Assembly: GCA_018820745.1 (NCBI GenBank) | Contig: JAHJNP010000279.1 | Coordinates: forward strand, 1-23,550 | Direction of reading: 5' to 3' | DNA: 23,550 nucleotides | Source of the DNA: Gammaproteobacteria bacterium | Lineage (GTDB): Bacteria; Pseudomonadota; Gammaproteobacteria; Burkholderiales; Thiobacillaceae | Part shown: positions 1-11,433 of the stretch, piece by piece | Position numbering within the stretch: the stretch's first letter is position 1 | Layout of the letters: every line of letters begins with the position of its first letter | The notes under the pieces: model-generated | The model's database searches: none | What the model saw: the letters and a program-made list of their open reading frames with translations, nothing else | Told to the model about the DNA's origin: nothing | Made by a program: the position numbers and the translations under genes

Positions 1-791
1 GCCACCGCGACACGCCGCGCTTCGCCGTCATCGGCTACGGCAAGCTCGGCGGCCGGGAGCTCGGCTACGCGTCCGACCTCGACCTGGTGTTCCTCTACGA
101 CGATACCGACGAGCGCGCGCAGGAAATCTACGCGCGGCTGACGCAGCGCATCAACACCTGGCTCGGCACCCTCACCCCGGCGGGCATTCTCTACGAGACC
201 GACCTGCGCCTGCGCCCGGACGGCGCGGCGGGCCTCCTGGTCAGCTCGGTCGAGGCGTTCCGCGACTACCAGCTGCATCACGCCTGGACCTGGGAACACC
301 AGGCGCTGACGCGCGCGCGCTTCGTCTGCGGCGATGCGGCGATCGGCGCGGCCTTCGAGGCCCTGCGCCGCGAGGGGCTGTGCTTGCCGCGCGACGCCGA
401 AAAGCTGCGCGAGGAGGTGCTGGCGATGCGCGAAAAAATGCACGCCGGCCACCTCAACGACAGCGAACTGTTCGACTTGAAGCATGACAGCGGCGGCATC
501 GTCGACGTCGAGTTCTGCGTGCAGTACCTGGTGCTGCGGCATTGCGCCGCGCACCCTGAACTTGCCGACAACGTCGGCAACATCGCGCTGCTGCTGCGCG
601 CGGGCGCGGCCGGACTGGTTCCCGCCGGCGTCGCCGAGGCCGCCGCCGACGCCTACCGCGAGCTGCGCCGCCAGCAGCACGCGATCAAGCTCAGCGGCGC
701 GGACTATGCACGGGTGCCGCTACCCGCGGTGGAAAGCGTGCGCGATGTCGTCAAGTCGCTGTGGGTGCAGGTCATGGACACGGCAAGCTGA
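1..791 (+). CDS. glnE: Glutamine synthetase adenylyltransferase/deadenylylase, C-terminal part (5' truncated)
   Basis: The open frame runs from the window edge (first full codon at base 3) to TGA at 789-791, so only the C-terminal part of a protein of roughly 900-950 residues is present. GlnE adds and removes AMP on glutamine synthetase in response to PII and glutamine. The visible part starts in the second nucleotidyltransferase domain: [20 protein letters not shown] carries the GKLGG and SDLD signature, whose aspartates bind metal. Downstream, [18 protein letters not shown] is the conserved GIVD-E-Q segment of the family, followed by the helical C-terminal domain ending [13 protein letters not shown]. 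By family knowledge this half holds the adenylylating activity. The downstream MarR-type gene starts 45 bp later on the same strand. No terminator was seen between them. Identification is firm from the motifs. Confidence 0.96.
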   Translation, partial: HRDTPRFAVIGYGKLGGRELGYASDLDLVFLYDDTDERAQEIYARLTQRINTWLGTLTPAGILYETDLRLRPDGAAGLLVSSVEAFRDYQLHHAWTWEHQALTRARFVCGDAAIGAAFEALRREGLCLPRDAEKLREEVLAMREKMHAGHLNDSELFDLKHDSGGIVDVEFCVQYLVLRHCAAHPELADNVGNIALLLRAGAAGLVPAGVAEAAADAYRELRRQQHAIKLSGADYARVPLPAVESVRDVVKSLWVQVMDTAS

Positions 792-836
792 AATTCCTGC
801 CATGATGAGCGCTTTGCCGCATCCGGAGATCACGCC

Positions 837-1310
837 TTGAGTTCAAACACCCCCGCCGCCAGCGAGGCCCTGCGCCAGTTCCGCATGATTTTCGGCGCCG
901 TGCGCCAGCATTTCAAGGCGGTGGAAAAGGCCTGCGGCGTCAGCGGCGCGCAGATCTGGGCGATGGCCGCGTTGCGCCAGCATCCCGGCATGAAAGTGTC
1001 CGAGCTGGCGCAGGCCCTGTCGATCCACGCCTCGACCGCCAGCAACCTGCTCGACAAGATCGAAAAGGCCGGGCTGGTCCGGCGCGAACGCAACCATGTC
1101 GACCAGCGCGTGGTGCAGCTGTACCTCACCGCCGCGGGGGAGCAGGCGCTCGAAAGAGCGCCGCAACCCCAGACCGGCATCCTCACGCATGCGCTCGGCC
1201 AGTTGCCCGACGATGCGCTGGCGCGCCTCAACCAGGACCTGGCGGCGCTGATCGCGCACATGGGCGCGGTCGACACCCAGGCCGCGCAAAAGCCGCTGTC
1301 GGAACTCTGA
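837..1310 (+). CDS. MarR-family winged-helix transcriptional regulator
   Basis: This 157-residue protein has MarR-family size and layout. An N-terminal helical dimerisation segment is followed by a winged helix-turn-helix at about residues 45-105. The recognition region contains MKVSELAQALSIHASTASNLL and the wing LVRRERNHVDQRVVQLYLT; the DxR in the wing is typical of MarR proteins. The start is TTG at 837, chosen because GGAG lies at 824-827 about 9 bases upstream; the next ATG (885) would cut off the first helix. The ligand is unknown. The gene lies between glnE and the convergent Ca2+-ATPase gene, ending 9 bp before it. A role in controlling the neighbouring cation transporters is possible but is inference from position only. 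Confidence 0.85.
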   Translation: MSSNTPAASEALRQFRMIFGAVRQHFKAVEKACGVSGAQIWAMAALRQHPGMKVSELAQALSIHASTASNLLDKIEKAGLVRRERNHVDQRVVQLYLTAAGEQALERAPQPQTGILTHALGQLPDDALARLNQDLAALIAHMGAVDTQAAQKPLSEL

Positions 1311-1312
1311 GC

Positions 1313-1329
1313 CGCCGCGCTACGCGGCG
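1313..1329. terminator. GC-only hairpin at the convergent MarR/Ca2+-ATPase junction
   Basis: CGCCGCG (1313-1319) and CGCGGCG (1323-1329) form a perfect 7-bp stem. The 3-base loop, CTA at 1320-1322, is the TAG stop codon of the minus-strand ATPase gene. It lies exactly between two convergent genes and could act in both directions. No T-run follows on either strand, so a classical intrinsic terminator is not shown; a role in termination or mRNA 3'-end protection is inference. Confidence 0.35.
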
Positions 1330-4022
1330 CCGTACAGCCTGCCGCGCCGCACCAGCCATTTCTCGATTTCCACCCCGAAAAACACCACCGACGACAGCGC
1401 GAGGCAAAGGGTCAGTTCGCCAAGGCTCAAGGGTTCGGTCTTGAAGATCGGATTGAGCCAGGGCACGTAGAGCACGGCCATCTGCAGGGCGAAGGTCAGC
1501 AGCAGCGCGCCGACCAGCAGCCGGTTGGACAGCACACCCTGGCTGAACAGCGATTCGCGCTCGGAGCGGATCGCCAGCACATGGCCCAGCTGCGACAGCG
1601 TCAGCACCGTGAACACCATGCTCTGCCAGTGCGCGGAGCCGACATGGATCGCCCAGGCCTGCGTCAGCAGCGACACCCCGCCCATCAAGAGGCCCACCCA
1701 CAGGATGTGCTGCCACATGCCGTGGGCGAAGATGCTTTCCTTCGGTGGACGCGGCGGCCGCTGCATGAGGTTGCGCTCGGCCTGTTCATTGGCGAGCGCG
1801 AGCCCCGGCAGGCCGTCGGTGACCAGGTTGATCCATAAAATGTGGATCGGCAGCAGCGGGATCGGCAGGCCGAGAAAAGGGGCGAGGAAGATGGTCCAGA
1901 TCTCGCCCGAGTTGCTCGTCATCGTGTATTTGACGAACTTGCGGATGTTGTCGAAGATGCGGCGGCCTTCGCGCACCGCATGGACGATGGTGGCGAAGTT
2001 GTCGTCCAAGAGCGTCATCGCCGCCGCCTCGCGTGCCACGTCGGTACCGCCACGACCCATGGCGACGCCGATGTCGGCCATCTTCAGTGCCGGCGCGTCG
2101 TTGACACCGTCGCCGGTCATGGCGACGAATTCGCCCTGGTCCTGCAGCGCCTGCACGATCTTGATCTTCTGCTCGGGGTTGATGCGGGCGTAGACCCGCA
2201 CCGATTCCACCTCGCGCTCGAATTCCGCCAGACTCAATCGCGCCAGCTCGCTGCCGGTGAGCACGCGGCCGCCGTCCTCGATGATGCCGAGCCGGCTTGC
2301 GATGGCGCGCGCGGTGGCGGGATGGTCGCCGGTGATCATCACCGGGACGATGCCGGCAGTCTTGCACGCGGCCACCGCATCGGCGGCCTCGGGACGCGGC
2401 GGATCGATCATGCCAGCCAGACCGATGAAGCTGAGCCCGGCCTCCAGCGTGGCGGCGTCGAGCGCATCCGGCACCGCCGGCAGCCGCTTCAGCGCGAAAG
2501 CCAGCACCCGCAGCCCCTGCGCGGCCAGCTGTTCGGCCTCGTCCTGCAGCGCGGCCTGATCGATGGTCGTCGCGCCCCCCGCGGCAAGCTGGTCGTCACA
2601 CAGCGCCAGCACACCCTCGGGCGCGCCCTTGACCAGCATCAGCACCGTCTCGCCGTCGCGATGCAGCGTGCTCATGCGGGCGCGATCGGAGTCGAAGGGA
2701 AGCTCCGCCACGCGCGGCAGCGACTGCTGCAGCGCGGTCTTGTCGAACCCGGCCGCCTGCGCGGCTTCGAGCAGCGCGGTCTCGGTGGGGTCGCCGGCCA
2801 GCTTGCCGTCGGCGTCAGCCACAGCGTCGTTGCACAGCGCCATGACGAGTCCCATTTCACGCCACGGCGCGCCCTCGGCCCTAAAGGACTCCGATCCACT
2901 ACGCGCTTGAGTCCCGCAAGGCGGGATGGAATCGTATGCGCCGTGCAGCCCGGAACGGGTTTCGCCGGCGGCCAGCACGCGATCGACCTGCATCTGGTTC
3001 AACGTCAGCGTGCCGGTCTTGTCTGAGCAGATATAGGTGACCGAACCGAGCGTTTCCACCGCGGGCAGACGGCGGATCAGCGCGTTCTGCTTAACCAGGC
3101 GCGCCGCCCCCATCGCGAGCGAAATGGTGACCACCGCCGGCAGCGCCTCGGGGATGGCGGCGACGGCCAGGCTGATCGCGGTGAGCAGCATCAGCAGCGG
3201 CGGCTCTCCGCGCAGCCAGCCGGCGACAAAAATGATGACGCAGATCGCCAGCACCACCAGCGCCAGATGCCGGCCGAAGCGCGCCAGCCGCTTCTGCAGG
3301 GGCGTCTTTCCGGATTCGCCGGACAGCAGCGCGGCGATCTTCCCCAGCTCGGTCTTCATGCCGGTCGCCACCACCAGGCCGCGCGCGCGGCCGTAGGTCA
3401 CTACCGTCCCCTTGTAGGCCAGGTTGAGGCGGTCGCCGAGCGGCAGCTCGGTTTGTTCCAGGCTTGCGAGCTGCTTTTCGACCGGCTGCGATTCGCCGGT
3501 GAGCGCGGACTCGTCGACCTTGAGCGCGGCCAGTTCGGTCAGGCGCAGGTCGGCCGGCAGGATGTTGCCGGCTTCCAGTTCCACCAAGTCGCCGGGCACC
3601 AGATCCACCGCGTTGATCAGGCCGGGCTGGCCGTCGCGGATCACCCGAGCCTGCGGGCTGGCCATCTGCTTCAGCGCCGCCATCGCGCGCTCGGCGCGGT
3701 ATTCCTGGACGAAGCCGAGGATGCCGTTGAGGAAAACGATGACCATGATGGCGATGGCATCCAGCGGCTCGCCGATGAAGCCGGCGATGATCGCGGCGGC
3801 GATCAGCACCAGGATCATGAAATCGGTGAACTGCGACGCCAGCATGACAAGCGGGTGGCGTCGGGCCGCCTCCTGCAGCGCGTTGGGCCCGACCTGCGCC
3901 AGCCGCGCTGCAGCTGCATCGGCAGTCAACCCCTGCTCGAGGTCGCTGTCGAGCTGCGTGGCGGCCACCTCGCTGTCGAGGCCATGCCAGTGGATGGGGG
4001 ATTTGTCGGAATCAGAGGCCAT
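1320..4022 (-). CDS. P-type Ca2+-transporting ATPase (P2A-like)
   Basis: This 900-residue protein has the full P-type ATPase order: N-terminal cation-ATPase domain, TM1-2, actuator domain with TGES at 175-178, TM3-4, phosphorylation motif DKTGTLT with Asp334, nucleotide-binding domain with KGAPEG, the MITGDHPAT and MTGDGVNDAPALK hinge motifs, and a six-helix C-terminal bundle. Residues matching the SERCA calcium ligands are all present: Glu292 in M4 (AAIPEALP), Asn704 and Glu707 in M5 (SNSGE), and Asn732, Thr735 and Asp736 in M6 (NLVTDG). Ca2+ export from the cytoplasm is therefore the best prediction; Mn2+ is an alternative. The ATG at 4022 lies inside the end of the upstream exchanger gene (11-bp overlap), suggesting translational coupling. 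Residues about 362-381 come from an in-frame palindromic insert that does not look like normal family sequence. Confidence 0.93.
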   Translation of the reverse strand: MASDSDKSPIHWHGLDSEVAATQLDSDLEQGLTADAAAARLAQVGPNALQEAARRHPLVMLASQFTDFMILVLIAAAIIAGFIGEPLDAIAIMVIVFLNGILGFVQEYRAERAMAALKQMASPQARVIRDGQPGLINAVDLVPGDLVELEAGNILPADLRLTELAALKVDESALTGESQPVEKQLASLEQTELPLGDRLNLAYKGTVVTYGRARGLVVATGMKTELGKIAALLSGESGKTPLQKRLARFGRHLALVVLAICVIIFVAGWLRGEPPLLMLLTAISLAVAAIPEALPAVVTISLAMGAARLVKQNALIRRLPAVETLGSVTYICSDKTGTLTLNQMQVDRVLAAGETRSGLHGAYDSIPPCGTQARSGSESFRAEGAPWREMGLVMALCNDAVADADGKLAGDPTETALLEAAQAAGFDKTALQQSLPRVAELPFDSDRARMSTLHRDGETVLMLVKGAPEGVLALCDDQLAAGGATTIDQAALQDEAEQLAAQGLRVLAFALKRLPAVPDALDAATLEAGLSFIGLAGMIDPPRPEAADAVAACKTAGIVPVMITGDHPATARAIASRLGIIEDGGRVLTGSELARLSLAEFEREVESVRVYARINPEQKIKIVQALQDQGEFVAMTGDGVNDAPALKMADIGVAMGRGGTDVAREAAAMTLLDDNFATIVHAVREGRRIFDNIRKFVKYTMTSNSGEIWTIFLAPFLGLPIPLLPIHILWINLVTDGLPGLALANEQAERNLMQRPPRPPKESIFAHGMWQHILWVGLLMGGVSLLTQAWAIHVGSAHWQSMVFTVLTLSQLGHVLAIRSERESLFSQGVLSNRLLVGALLLTFALQMAVLYVPWLNPIFKTEPLSLGELTLCLALSSVVFFGVEIEKWLVRRGRLYGAA
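2881..2936. repeat. REP-like palindromic insert inside the Ca2+-ATPase gene
   Basis: This short segment does not read like ATPase coding sequence but keeps the frame. It holds a perfect 6-bp stem, TCCCGC (2912-2917) with GCGGGA (2921-2926), and a looser outer inverted repeat pairing GACTCCGATCC near 2887-2898 with GGATGGAATC (2924-2933). The encoded residues (YDSIPPCGTQARSGSESFR) lie at the start of the nucleotide-binding domain just after the phosphorylation site, a loop position that tolerates insertions. The exact ends are uncertain. No second copy was seen in this window, so calling it a dispersed repeat is inference. Confidence 0.5.
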
Positions 4023-5028
4023 AGAGATAGAGAAACAGTGTGTTCAGCAGGTAGACGACGAGTAGCAGCAGGCTGATCCAGCTGACCGTTCGATAGACGC
4101 GCGATGCCGGCCGCAGGATCAGTCCGACTACTGCCAGCCCGCTCATCATCATGGCCGAGAAGGCCGAGGCGGCATGCGAGATCGAGACGTCGGCCAGCAG
4201 CGGGCCGGGCAGGTAAGCGAGGTCGTCGATGGCGAGAATGGCGATATTGAACAGGTTGCTGCCAAACAGGTTGCCGATGGCCAGGTCGACCGCGCCCATG
4301 CGCAGTGCAGCCAGCGTGACCACGACTTCGGGAGCCGAGGTGACCGCAGCAACGAACAGCGTGCCGACGAAGCTCTGCCCCCAAGCCATCGCCTCTGCCA
4401 GATCCTTGGCGATAAACGGCAGCCAGATGCCGGCCGCCGCCACCGCCGCCGCAGCCATGACGTAGCCCTGCACCGCCTTTTTCAGCGTGACGTGCGGATA
4501 TAGCTCGACCCGGTCTTCAACATACTCGCTGACCTGCGCCTGTTCGTAGCGGTAGAGCGTACGCATGGCCAGCAGGTAGAGCAGCAGGATGACGGGGGTG
4601 TAGAGGCCGACATGGCCGATGGAAGGCATCGTTCCCGCGCGATACAGCAACAGGTTGAAGCCGCCAACGCCGATCAGCACGATGCCATAACCGGCGGCCA
4701 GCACGTTGCCCTGGCGCGCGCGGGTGTAGATGGATTCCTTGCGGTAGAGAACATCGAGCACCACGATGATGAGCAGGTTGAACACGCAACTGCCCAGAAT
4801 GTCGCCCACAGCGATGTCCGGAACCCGTGCGAGCGTAACGGCGGACAGCCCAGTGACGAGTTCCGGGAGCGAAGTGACCGTGGCCAGCAGGATCAGGCCC
4901 ACCCACCCGCGGCTGAGCCCGCTCTTCTCGGCGATGATGTCGCCGTAGCGCGAAAGCCTGACGCCCGCCACACCGATCACGGCGAGGCAGGCAAGCAGAG
5001 ACAGCCAGATGACGGCCAGATCCAGCAT
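4012..5028 (-). CDS. Na+/Ca2+-exchanger family (CaCA, YrbG-like) membrane protein
   Basis: The 338-residue integral membrane protein has two inverted Na_Ca_ex repeats, as in bacterial CaCA antiporters. Alpha-repeat 1 reads LATVTSLPELVTGLSAV and then DIAVGDILGSCVFN. Alpha-repeat 2 reads VAAVTSAPEVVVTLAAL and then DLAIGNLFGSNLFN. The paired TSLPE/TSAPE motifs hold the ion-binding glutamates; repeat 1 has GSC where GSN is usual. A cytoplasmic loop around VSEYVEDRVELYPHVTLKK separates the halves. The start is placed at ATG 5028 because the family begins with this first helix. The frame stays open to 5289, but that extension is Cys/Pro-rich, overlaps the DUF2062 gene and looks non-coding. No good ribosome site is seen. 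The 3' end overlaps the Ca2+-ATPase start by 11 bp, so the two are probably co-translated as a Ca2+ efflux pair. Confidence 0.88.
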   Translation of the reverse strand: MLDLAVIWLSLLACLAVIGVAGVRLSRYGDIIAEKSGLSRGWVGLILLATVTSLPELVTGLSAVTLARVPDIAVGDILGSCVFNLLIIVVLDVLYRKESIYTRARQGNVLAAGYGIVLIGVGGFNLLLYRAGTMPSIGHVGLYTPVILLLYLLAMRTLYRYEQAQVSEYVEDRVELYPHVTLKKAVQGYVMAAAAVAAAGIWLPFIAKDLAEAMAWGQSFVGTLFVAAVTSAPEVVVTLAALRMGAVDLAIGNLFGSNLFNIAILAIDDLAYLPGPLLADVSISHAASAFSAMMMSGLAVVGLILRPASRVYRTVSWISLLLLVVYLLNTLFLYLYGL

Positions 5029-5087
5029 GGTGGGCAGGTAATGCGGCTCCAGGTCGATGGGTGGTTTGCGCCGAAATCCAAGCACAG

Positions 5088-5128
5088 GCCGGCACTGCGC
5101 GGGGTCGTCCGCATGCCGGCACTGCGCG
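5088..5128. repeat. Short direct repeat upstream of the exchanger gene
   Basis: The 14-mer GCCGGCACTGCGCG occurs at 5088-5101 and again at 5115-5128, a 27-bp period, in the 184-bp gap between the DUF2062 gene and the exchanger start. No function is evident. It could be a slippage product or a binding site for a regulator of the exchanger/ATPase pair. Confidence 0.4.
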
Positions 5129-5212
5129 TGTCGAGCTGCAAGTATTGCCGAATTTGGGCCTTTGGCCAGCAGCGGCCGGGAGCATGAGGGGCAAAAAGCC
5201 CGTGCCCAAGCT

Positions 5213-5764
5213 TCAGCGCTGCTGTCGACGGGCCTTGCGGCGCTGCCAGGCGCGCACGACGCGCAGCCGCCAGGTCCAGTGCACGGCAAAATAGATCAGC
5301 ACCGACAGGACCACCGCCAGCGTCAGCAAGCCCAGCGCCAGCGGCGGCCCTACGGTGTACAGGCGGTCCATCCACAGCGCCAGCCCGGTCTCGGTTCTGG
5401 CCGCGACGCGGTCGAGATCGACCTCGGCCAGCGCCACGTCGGCGTGCCCCAGCATCCAGGCGCCCAGATGGTAGGCCGCGTAGTACACCGGCGCGAAGGT
5501 GATGGGGTTGGTGATCAGGGTGCTGCCGACCGCGGCCGGAATGTTGGCGCGCAGCAGCAGCGCCGCCACCGCGGCGAAAACAATCTGCGCCACCGGCATC
5601 AGCAGACCGAAGAAAACACCGATGGCCAGGCCCATGGCAATCCCGCGCCGGTTCACATGCCACAGGCGGCGGTCATGCAGCATAGGTCCCATCCAGCGCA
5701 GCGCGCGGTGTTCGCGCAGGGTCTGCGGGTCGGGGATAAAACGGCGGAAACGCTTCGGCAGCAT
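5213..5764 (-). CDS. DUF2062 membrane protein
   Basis: The 183-residue protein matches the DUF2062 pattern. A basic N-terminal stretch (RRLWHVNRRGIAMGLAIGVF) leads into a first hydrophobic helix, then the conserved AALLLRANIPAAVGSTLITN and NPITFAPVYYAAYHLG segments, and a last helix near residues 137-160 followed by a very basic tail. Two to four membrane segments are visible. The molecular role is unknown; members occur near envelope and cell-surface genes. It is the first gene of the minus-strand group leading to the exchanger and Ca2+-ATPase, 184 bp upstream of them, so co-transcription is possible but not shown. The ATG at 5764 lacks a clear Shine-Dalgarno sequence. It is divergent from the second P-type ATPase, with a 227-bp shared upstream region. 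Confidence 0.85.
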   Translation of the reverse strand: MLPKRFRRFIPDPQTLREHRALRWMGPMLHDRRLWHVNRRGIAMGLAIGVFFGLLMPVAQIVFAAVAALLLRANIPAAVGSTLITNPITFAPVYYAAYHLGAWMLGHADVALAEVDLDRVAARTETGLALWMDRLYTVGPPLALGLLTLAVVLSVLIYFAVHWTWRLRVVRAWQRRKARRQQR

Positions 5765-5991
5765 GAAGTTTCAGACAGCGCGGTTAAGGGGGAGTAAGTC
5801 CGGCATGACGGCTGCACCGACGAATAGGTTTAAAGCCTGCGGTGTTGCGCCCGCGACAGACAATCCCGGCATTGCGCATCCGTATTTTTGAGGTGTGCCA
5901 GAATTGTAGAGCGCGCTGACACAAATTTCATGCCTTCGACACGCTTTTCAGCACGCCCCGTGCCGAACGTCGACCGAACCGGAGATATCGC

Positions 5992-8712
<2,721 letters not shown>

Positions 8713-8733
8713 ATCGCTTCGATCACGCATCCT

Positions 8734-8760
8734 CCCCGCTTTGCCGCGTCCAGCGCGGGG
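8734..8760 (+). terminator. Possible hairpin after the second P-type ATPase gene
   Basis: CCCCGC (8734-8739) and GCGGGG (8755-8760) can pair over a 15-base loop, 22 bp after the ATPase stop. There is no T-run, so this is a weak candidate only. The rest of the 142-bp gap to the antiporter gene holds no clear promoter. Confidence 0.25.
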
Positions 8761-8854
8761 CTTGCGAAAGGCCGCGTCCGCGATAAGCCACGTGGATTTC
8801 TTCAATCATCTCGTCCAAGCATGACGATCGACACAAGGAATCACGCACACAACG

Positions 8855-10528
8855 ATGACGCAGCCTTTTGACGAATTCGCCCTGCTCCTGATCGTCACCA
8901 CCGTGCTGGGGGCGATCGCGGTGCGGCTGCGCCAGCCGATCCTGATCGCCTACATCGTGGTGGGCATTTTGCTCGGGCCGGCGGGCTTCTCCCTGGTGTC
9001 GGCGCACGATCAGATCGACCTCCTGGCGCAGATCGGCATCACCGTGCTGCTGTTCGTGGTGGGGCTCAAGCTCGACCTCAGGCACATCCGCCATATCGGC
9101 CCGGTCGCGCTCGCCACCGGACTGGGGCAGCTCACTTTCACCATCCTGTTCGGCTTCTTCATCATCCTCGCGCTCGGCAAGGGCTGGCTGGAAGCCCTGT
9201 ATGTGGCGGTCGCGCTGACCTTCTCAAGCACCATCATCATCGTCAAGCTGCTGTCGGACAAACGCGAACTCGACTCGCTGCACGGCCGCATCGCGGTCGG
9301 CTTTCTGATCGTGCAGGACCTCGCCGTGGTGATCGCGATGATGGTGATGAGCGGGCTCGGCGGCATGGGCGAGGAAGGCGTCGGCGGCATGACCCTGGTG
9401 CTGACCCTGCTGGCGCGCCTGGGCGGCGCCGCGCTGCTGCTGTTCATCCTGATGCGCTATGTGCTGCCGCGCATCGTCGATACCCTGGCGCGCTCGCAGG
9501 AACTGCTGATGATCTTCGCCATCGCCTGGGGCACCGCACTGGCGGCAGCGGGCGAATTCGCCGGCTTCAGCAAGGAAGCCGGCGCCTTCATCGCCGGCTT
9601 CTCGCTCGCCTCCACGGCCTACCGCGAGGCGATCAGCGCGCGGCTCACCAGCATCCGCGACTTCCTGCTGCTGTTCTTCTTCATCGACCTCGGCGCCAAG
9701 CTCGACTTTTCTACCCTCGGCGACGAAATCAGTTCCTCCATCGTGCTGTCGCTGTTCGTGCTGATCGGCAACCCGCTGATCGTGATGGCGATCATGGGCT
9801 ACATGGGCTACCGAAAAAGAACCGGCTTTCTCGCCGGGCTGACGGTGGCGCAGATCTCCGAGTTCTCCATCATCTTCGTTGCCATGGGCATCAGCCTCGG
9901 CCACGTCGGTCCCAACACGCTGGGGCTCACCACCCTGGTCGGTCTCATCACCATCGCGCTGTCGTCCTACATGATCCTGTACTCGCACTACCTGTATGCC
10001 TGGCTGGCGCCCTGGCTGGGCCTGTTCGAGCGGAAACATCCTTTTCGCGAACTCGCGGTCGAGCACACCCCCCGCGACGGCGTGCGCCCCGACGTGGCCA
10101 TTTTCGGCCTCGGCCGCTACGGCAGCCGCCTGGCGCATTCGCTGCGCAAACAGGATATTCAAGTGCTGGGCGTGGACTTCGACCCCGAAGTGGTGAGGGC
10201 CCAGCAAAACCAGGGGCTGGATGCCCGCTTCGGCGACGGCGAGGCGCCGGACTATGTTGAAAGCCTGCCGTTGGCAGATGTGCCCTGGGTGGTCAGCACA
10301 CTGCCCGACCGCGCCTCCAATCACGCCCTGCTCAATGCGCTGGCGGAACACCATTACAGCGGGCAGATCGCCATCGTGGCGCGCGACGAGGCCGATGCCG
10401 CCAGTCTGCGCACCCTAGGCCGGGTCGAGATCATCCTGCCGTTCAACCAGGCGGCCGACTTTGCCGCGCTCGATCTCGCCGCCCGCATTGCCGAATCCGA
10501 ACTAAAAGAAAACCAGGAGACATCATGA
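8855..10528 (+). CDS. CPA2 monovalent cation:proton antiporter with C-terminal RCK (TrkA-N) domain, KefB/YbaL-like
   Basis: The 557-residue protein has a Na+/H+-exchanger (CPA2) membrane domain over about residues 5-385, with roughly a dozen hydrophobic helices. Typical segments are PILIAYIVVGILLGPAGF, ALTFSSTIIIVKLLSDK, FLIVQDLAVV, GEFAGFSKEAGAFIAGFSLA and FFFIDLGAKLDF. From about residue 412 a Rossmann fold begins (VAIFGLGRYGSRLA, then VLGVDFDPE), an RCK_N domain that binds nucleotide or NAD(H) and gates K+ or Na+ exchange in Kef-type proteins. The long regulatory tail of E. coli KefB/KefC is absent. The ATG at 8855 has AAGGA about 15 bases upstream. The stop overlaps the next gene's start as ATGA, so the universal stress protein is likely made with it. 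Likely role: K+ efflux or pH control under stress. Confidence 0.92.
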   Translation: MTQPFDEFALLLIVTTVLGAIAVRLRQPILIAYIVVGILLGPAGFSLVSAHDQIDLLAQIGITVLLFVVGLKLDLRHIRHIGPVALATGLGQLTFTILFGFFIILALGKGWLEALYVAVALTFSSTIIIVKLLSDKRELDSLHGRIAVGFLIVQDLAVVIAMMVMSGLGGMGEEGVGGMTLVLTLLARLGGAALLLFILMRYVLPRIVDTLARSQELLMIFAIAWGTALAAAGEFAGFSKEAGAFIAGFSLASTAYREAISARLTSIRDFLLLFFFIDLGAKLDFSTLGDEISSSIVLSLFVLIGNPLIVMAIMGYMGYRKRTGFLAGLTVAQISEFSIIFVAMGISLGHVGPNTLGLTTLVGLITIALSSYMILYSHYLYAWLAPWLGLFERKHPFRELAVEHTPRDGVRPDVAIFGLGRYGSRLAHSLRKQDIQVLGVDFDPEVVRAQQNQGLDARFGDGEAPDYVESLPLADVPWVVSTLPDRASNHALLNALAEHHYSGQIAIVARDEADAASLRTLGRVEIILPFNQAADFAALDLAARIAESELKENQETS

Positions 10529-11421
10529 CTGCATCCCTATCGCTACTCGCCACCACCGACTTTTCCGCCCCGGCGCGCCATGCGCTGGAACGCGCGGCGC
10601 AGCTCGCCGCCGCCCATCCGGGGGCACAGCTCACCTTGGCCCACGTCGTCAGTGCGTCGATGCTGGCTCGGCTGCGTGGCGTGATGCGCGACGAGGCACC
10701 GGCGATGGAAGCGCGCGTCGCCGACGAGACGCAGCAGGCCCTGACGGAACTGGCGGCCCGCCTCAGCACGCAGTACGCGTGCCCGGTCGACACCCGGCTC
10801 GCCCAGGGGGTGGCGCTGGATGCCATCACCGACCTCGCCGATGAACTGCAGGCAAACCTTTTGGTGATGGGCGCGCGCGGCGCGCATTTCGTGCGCGAGT
10901 TCCTGCTCGGCTCGACCACCGAACGCGTGCTGCGCAGAACCCGCCGCCCCGTGCTCACGGTCAAGCATCGCCCGCAGGGAGCCTATCGGCGCGTGCTGGT
11001 GCCGGTCGACTTCTCGGTCCACGCCCTGGCGGCCGCGCAGACCGCGCACCGCTGGCTGCCCGACGCCGAGATCGTCCTGCTACACACGTACGAAGTCGAT
11101 ATCGAAAGCACCCTGCGCTTCGCCAGCATCGCCGAGGAGCAGATCCATGAGTACCGCGTCCGCGCCCGCGAGGACGCGCTCGATTCGATGGCGCAGTTCG
11201 TCGACCTGTTGTCCATTCCAGCGGGACAACTGACGCGCCTGGTCGTGCACGGCGCCCCCACCCTGCGCATCCTCGAACACGAGCAGTCGCTCGACACCGA
11301 CCTCATCGTCATGGGCAAGCACGGCCAGTCAACGCTGGAGGAACTGCTGCTCGGCAGCGTCACCAAACACGTGCTGGCCTATTCCAGCAGCGACGTCCTC
11401 GTCGCCGGCCATCTAGTCTGA
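10525..11421 (+). CDS. Tandem-domain universal stress protein (UspA family)
   Basis: The 298-residue protein consists of two Usp domains, about residues 4-147 and 152-298. Both keep the ATP-binding signature G-x2-G-x9-G-S: GARGAHFVREFLLGS in the first and GKHGQSTLEELLLGS in the second, so both halves are predicted to bind ATP. Each domain opens with the usual beta strand and Asp-Phe-Ser motif (LATTDFSAPA, VPVDFSVHA). It starts at ATG 10525 with AGGAGA at 10515-10520 and overlaps the antiporter stop by four bases. The tight coupling with a Kef-type antiporter suggests it senses energy state and modulates the antiporter or the following Mrp complex; this is inference from gene order. Usp regulation of ion transporters is known in other bacteria. 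Confidence 0.93.
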   Translation: MTASLSLLATTDFSAPARHALERAAQLAAAHPGAQLTLAHVVSASMLARLRGVMRDEAPAMEARVADETQQALTELAARLSTQYACPVDTRLAQGVALDAITDLADELQANLLVMGARGAHFVREFLLGSTTERVLRRTRRPVLTVKHRPQGAYRRVLVPVDFSVHALAAAQTAHRWLPDAEIVLLHTYEVDIESTLRFASIAEEQIHEYRVRAREDALDSMAQFVDLLSIPAGQLTRLVVHGAPTLRILEHEQSLDTDLIVMGKHGQSTLEELLLGSVTKHVLAYSSSDVLVAGHLV

Positions 11422-11433
11422 GCCATAACCGTC

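Noticed and set aside
1842..3026. 394-codon plus-strand open frame within the Ca2+-ATPase gene
   Set aside because: Antisense shadow of a gene with all catalytic motifs; the product is a compositionally biased His/Arg/Gln string.
5029..5289. N-terminal extension of the exchanger up to 5289
   Set aside because: Cys/Pro-rich, overlaps the DUF2062 gene and contains a 27-bp repeat; the family starts at the first helix near 5028.
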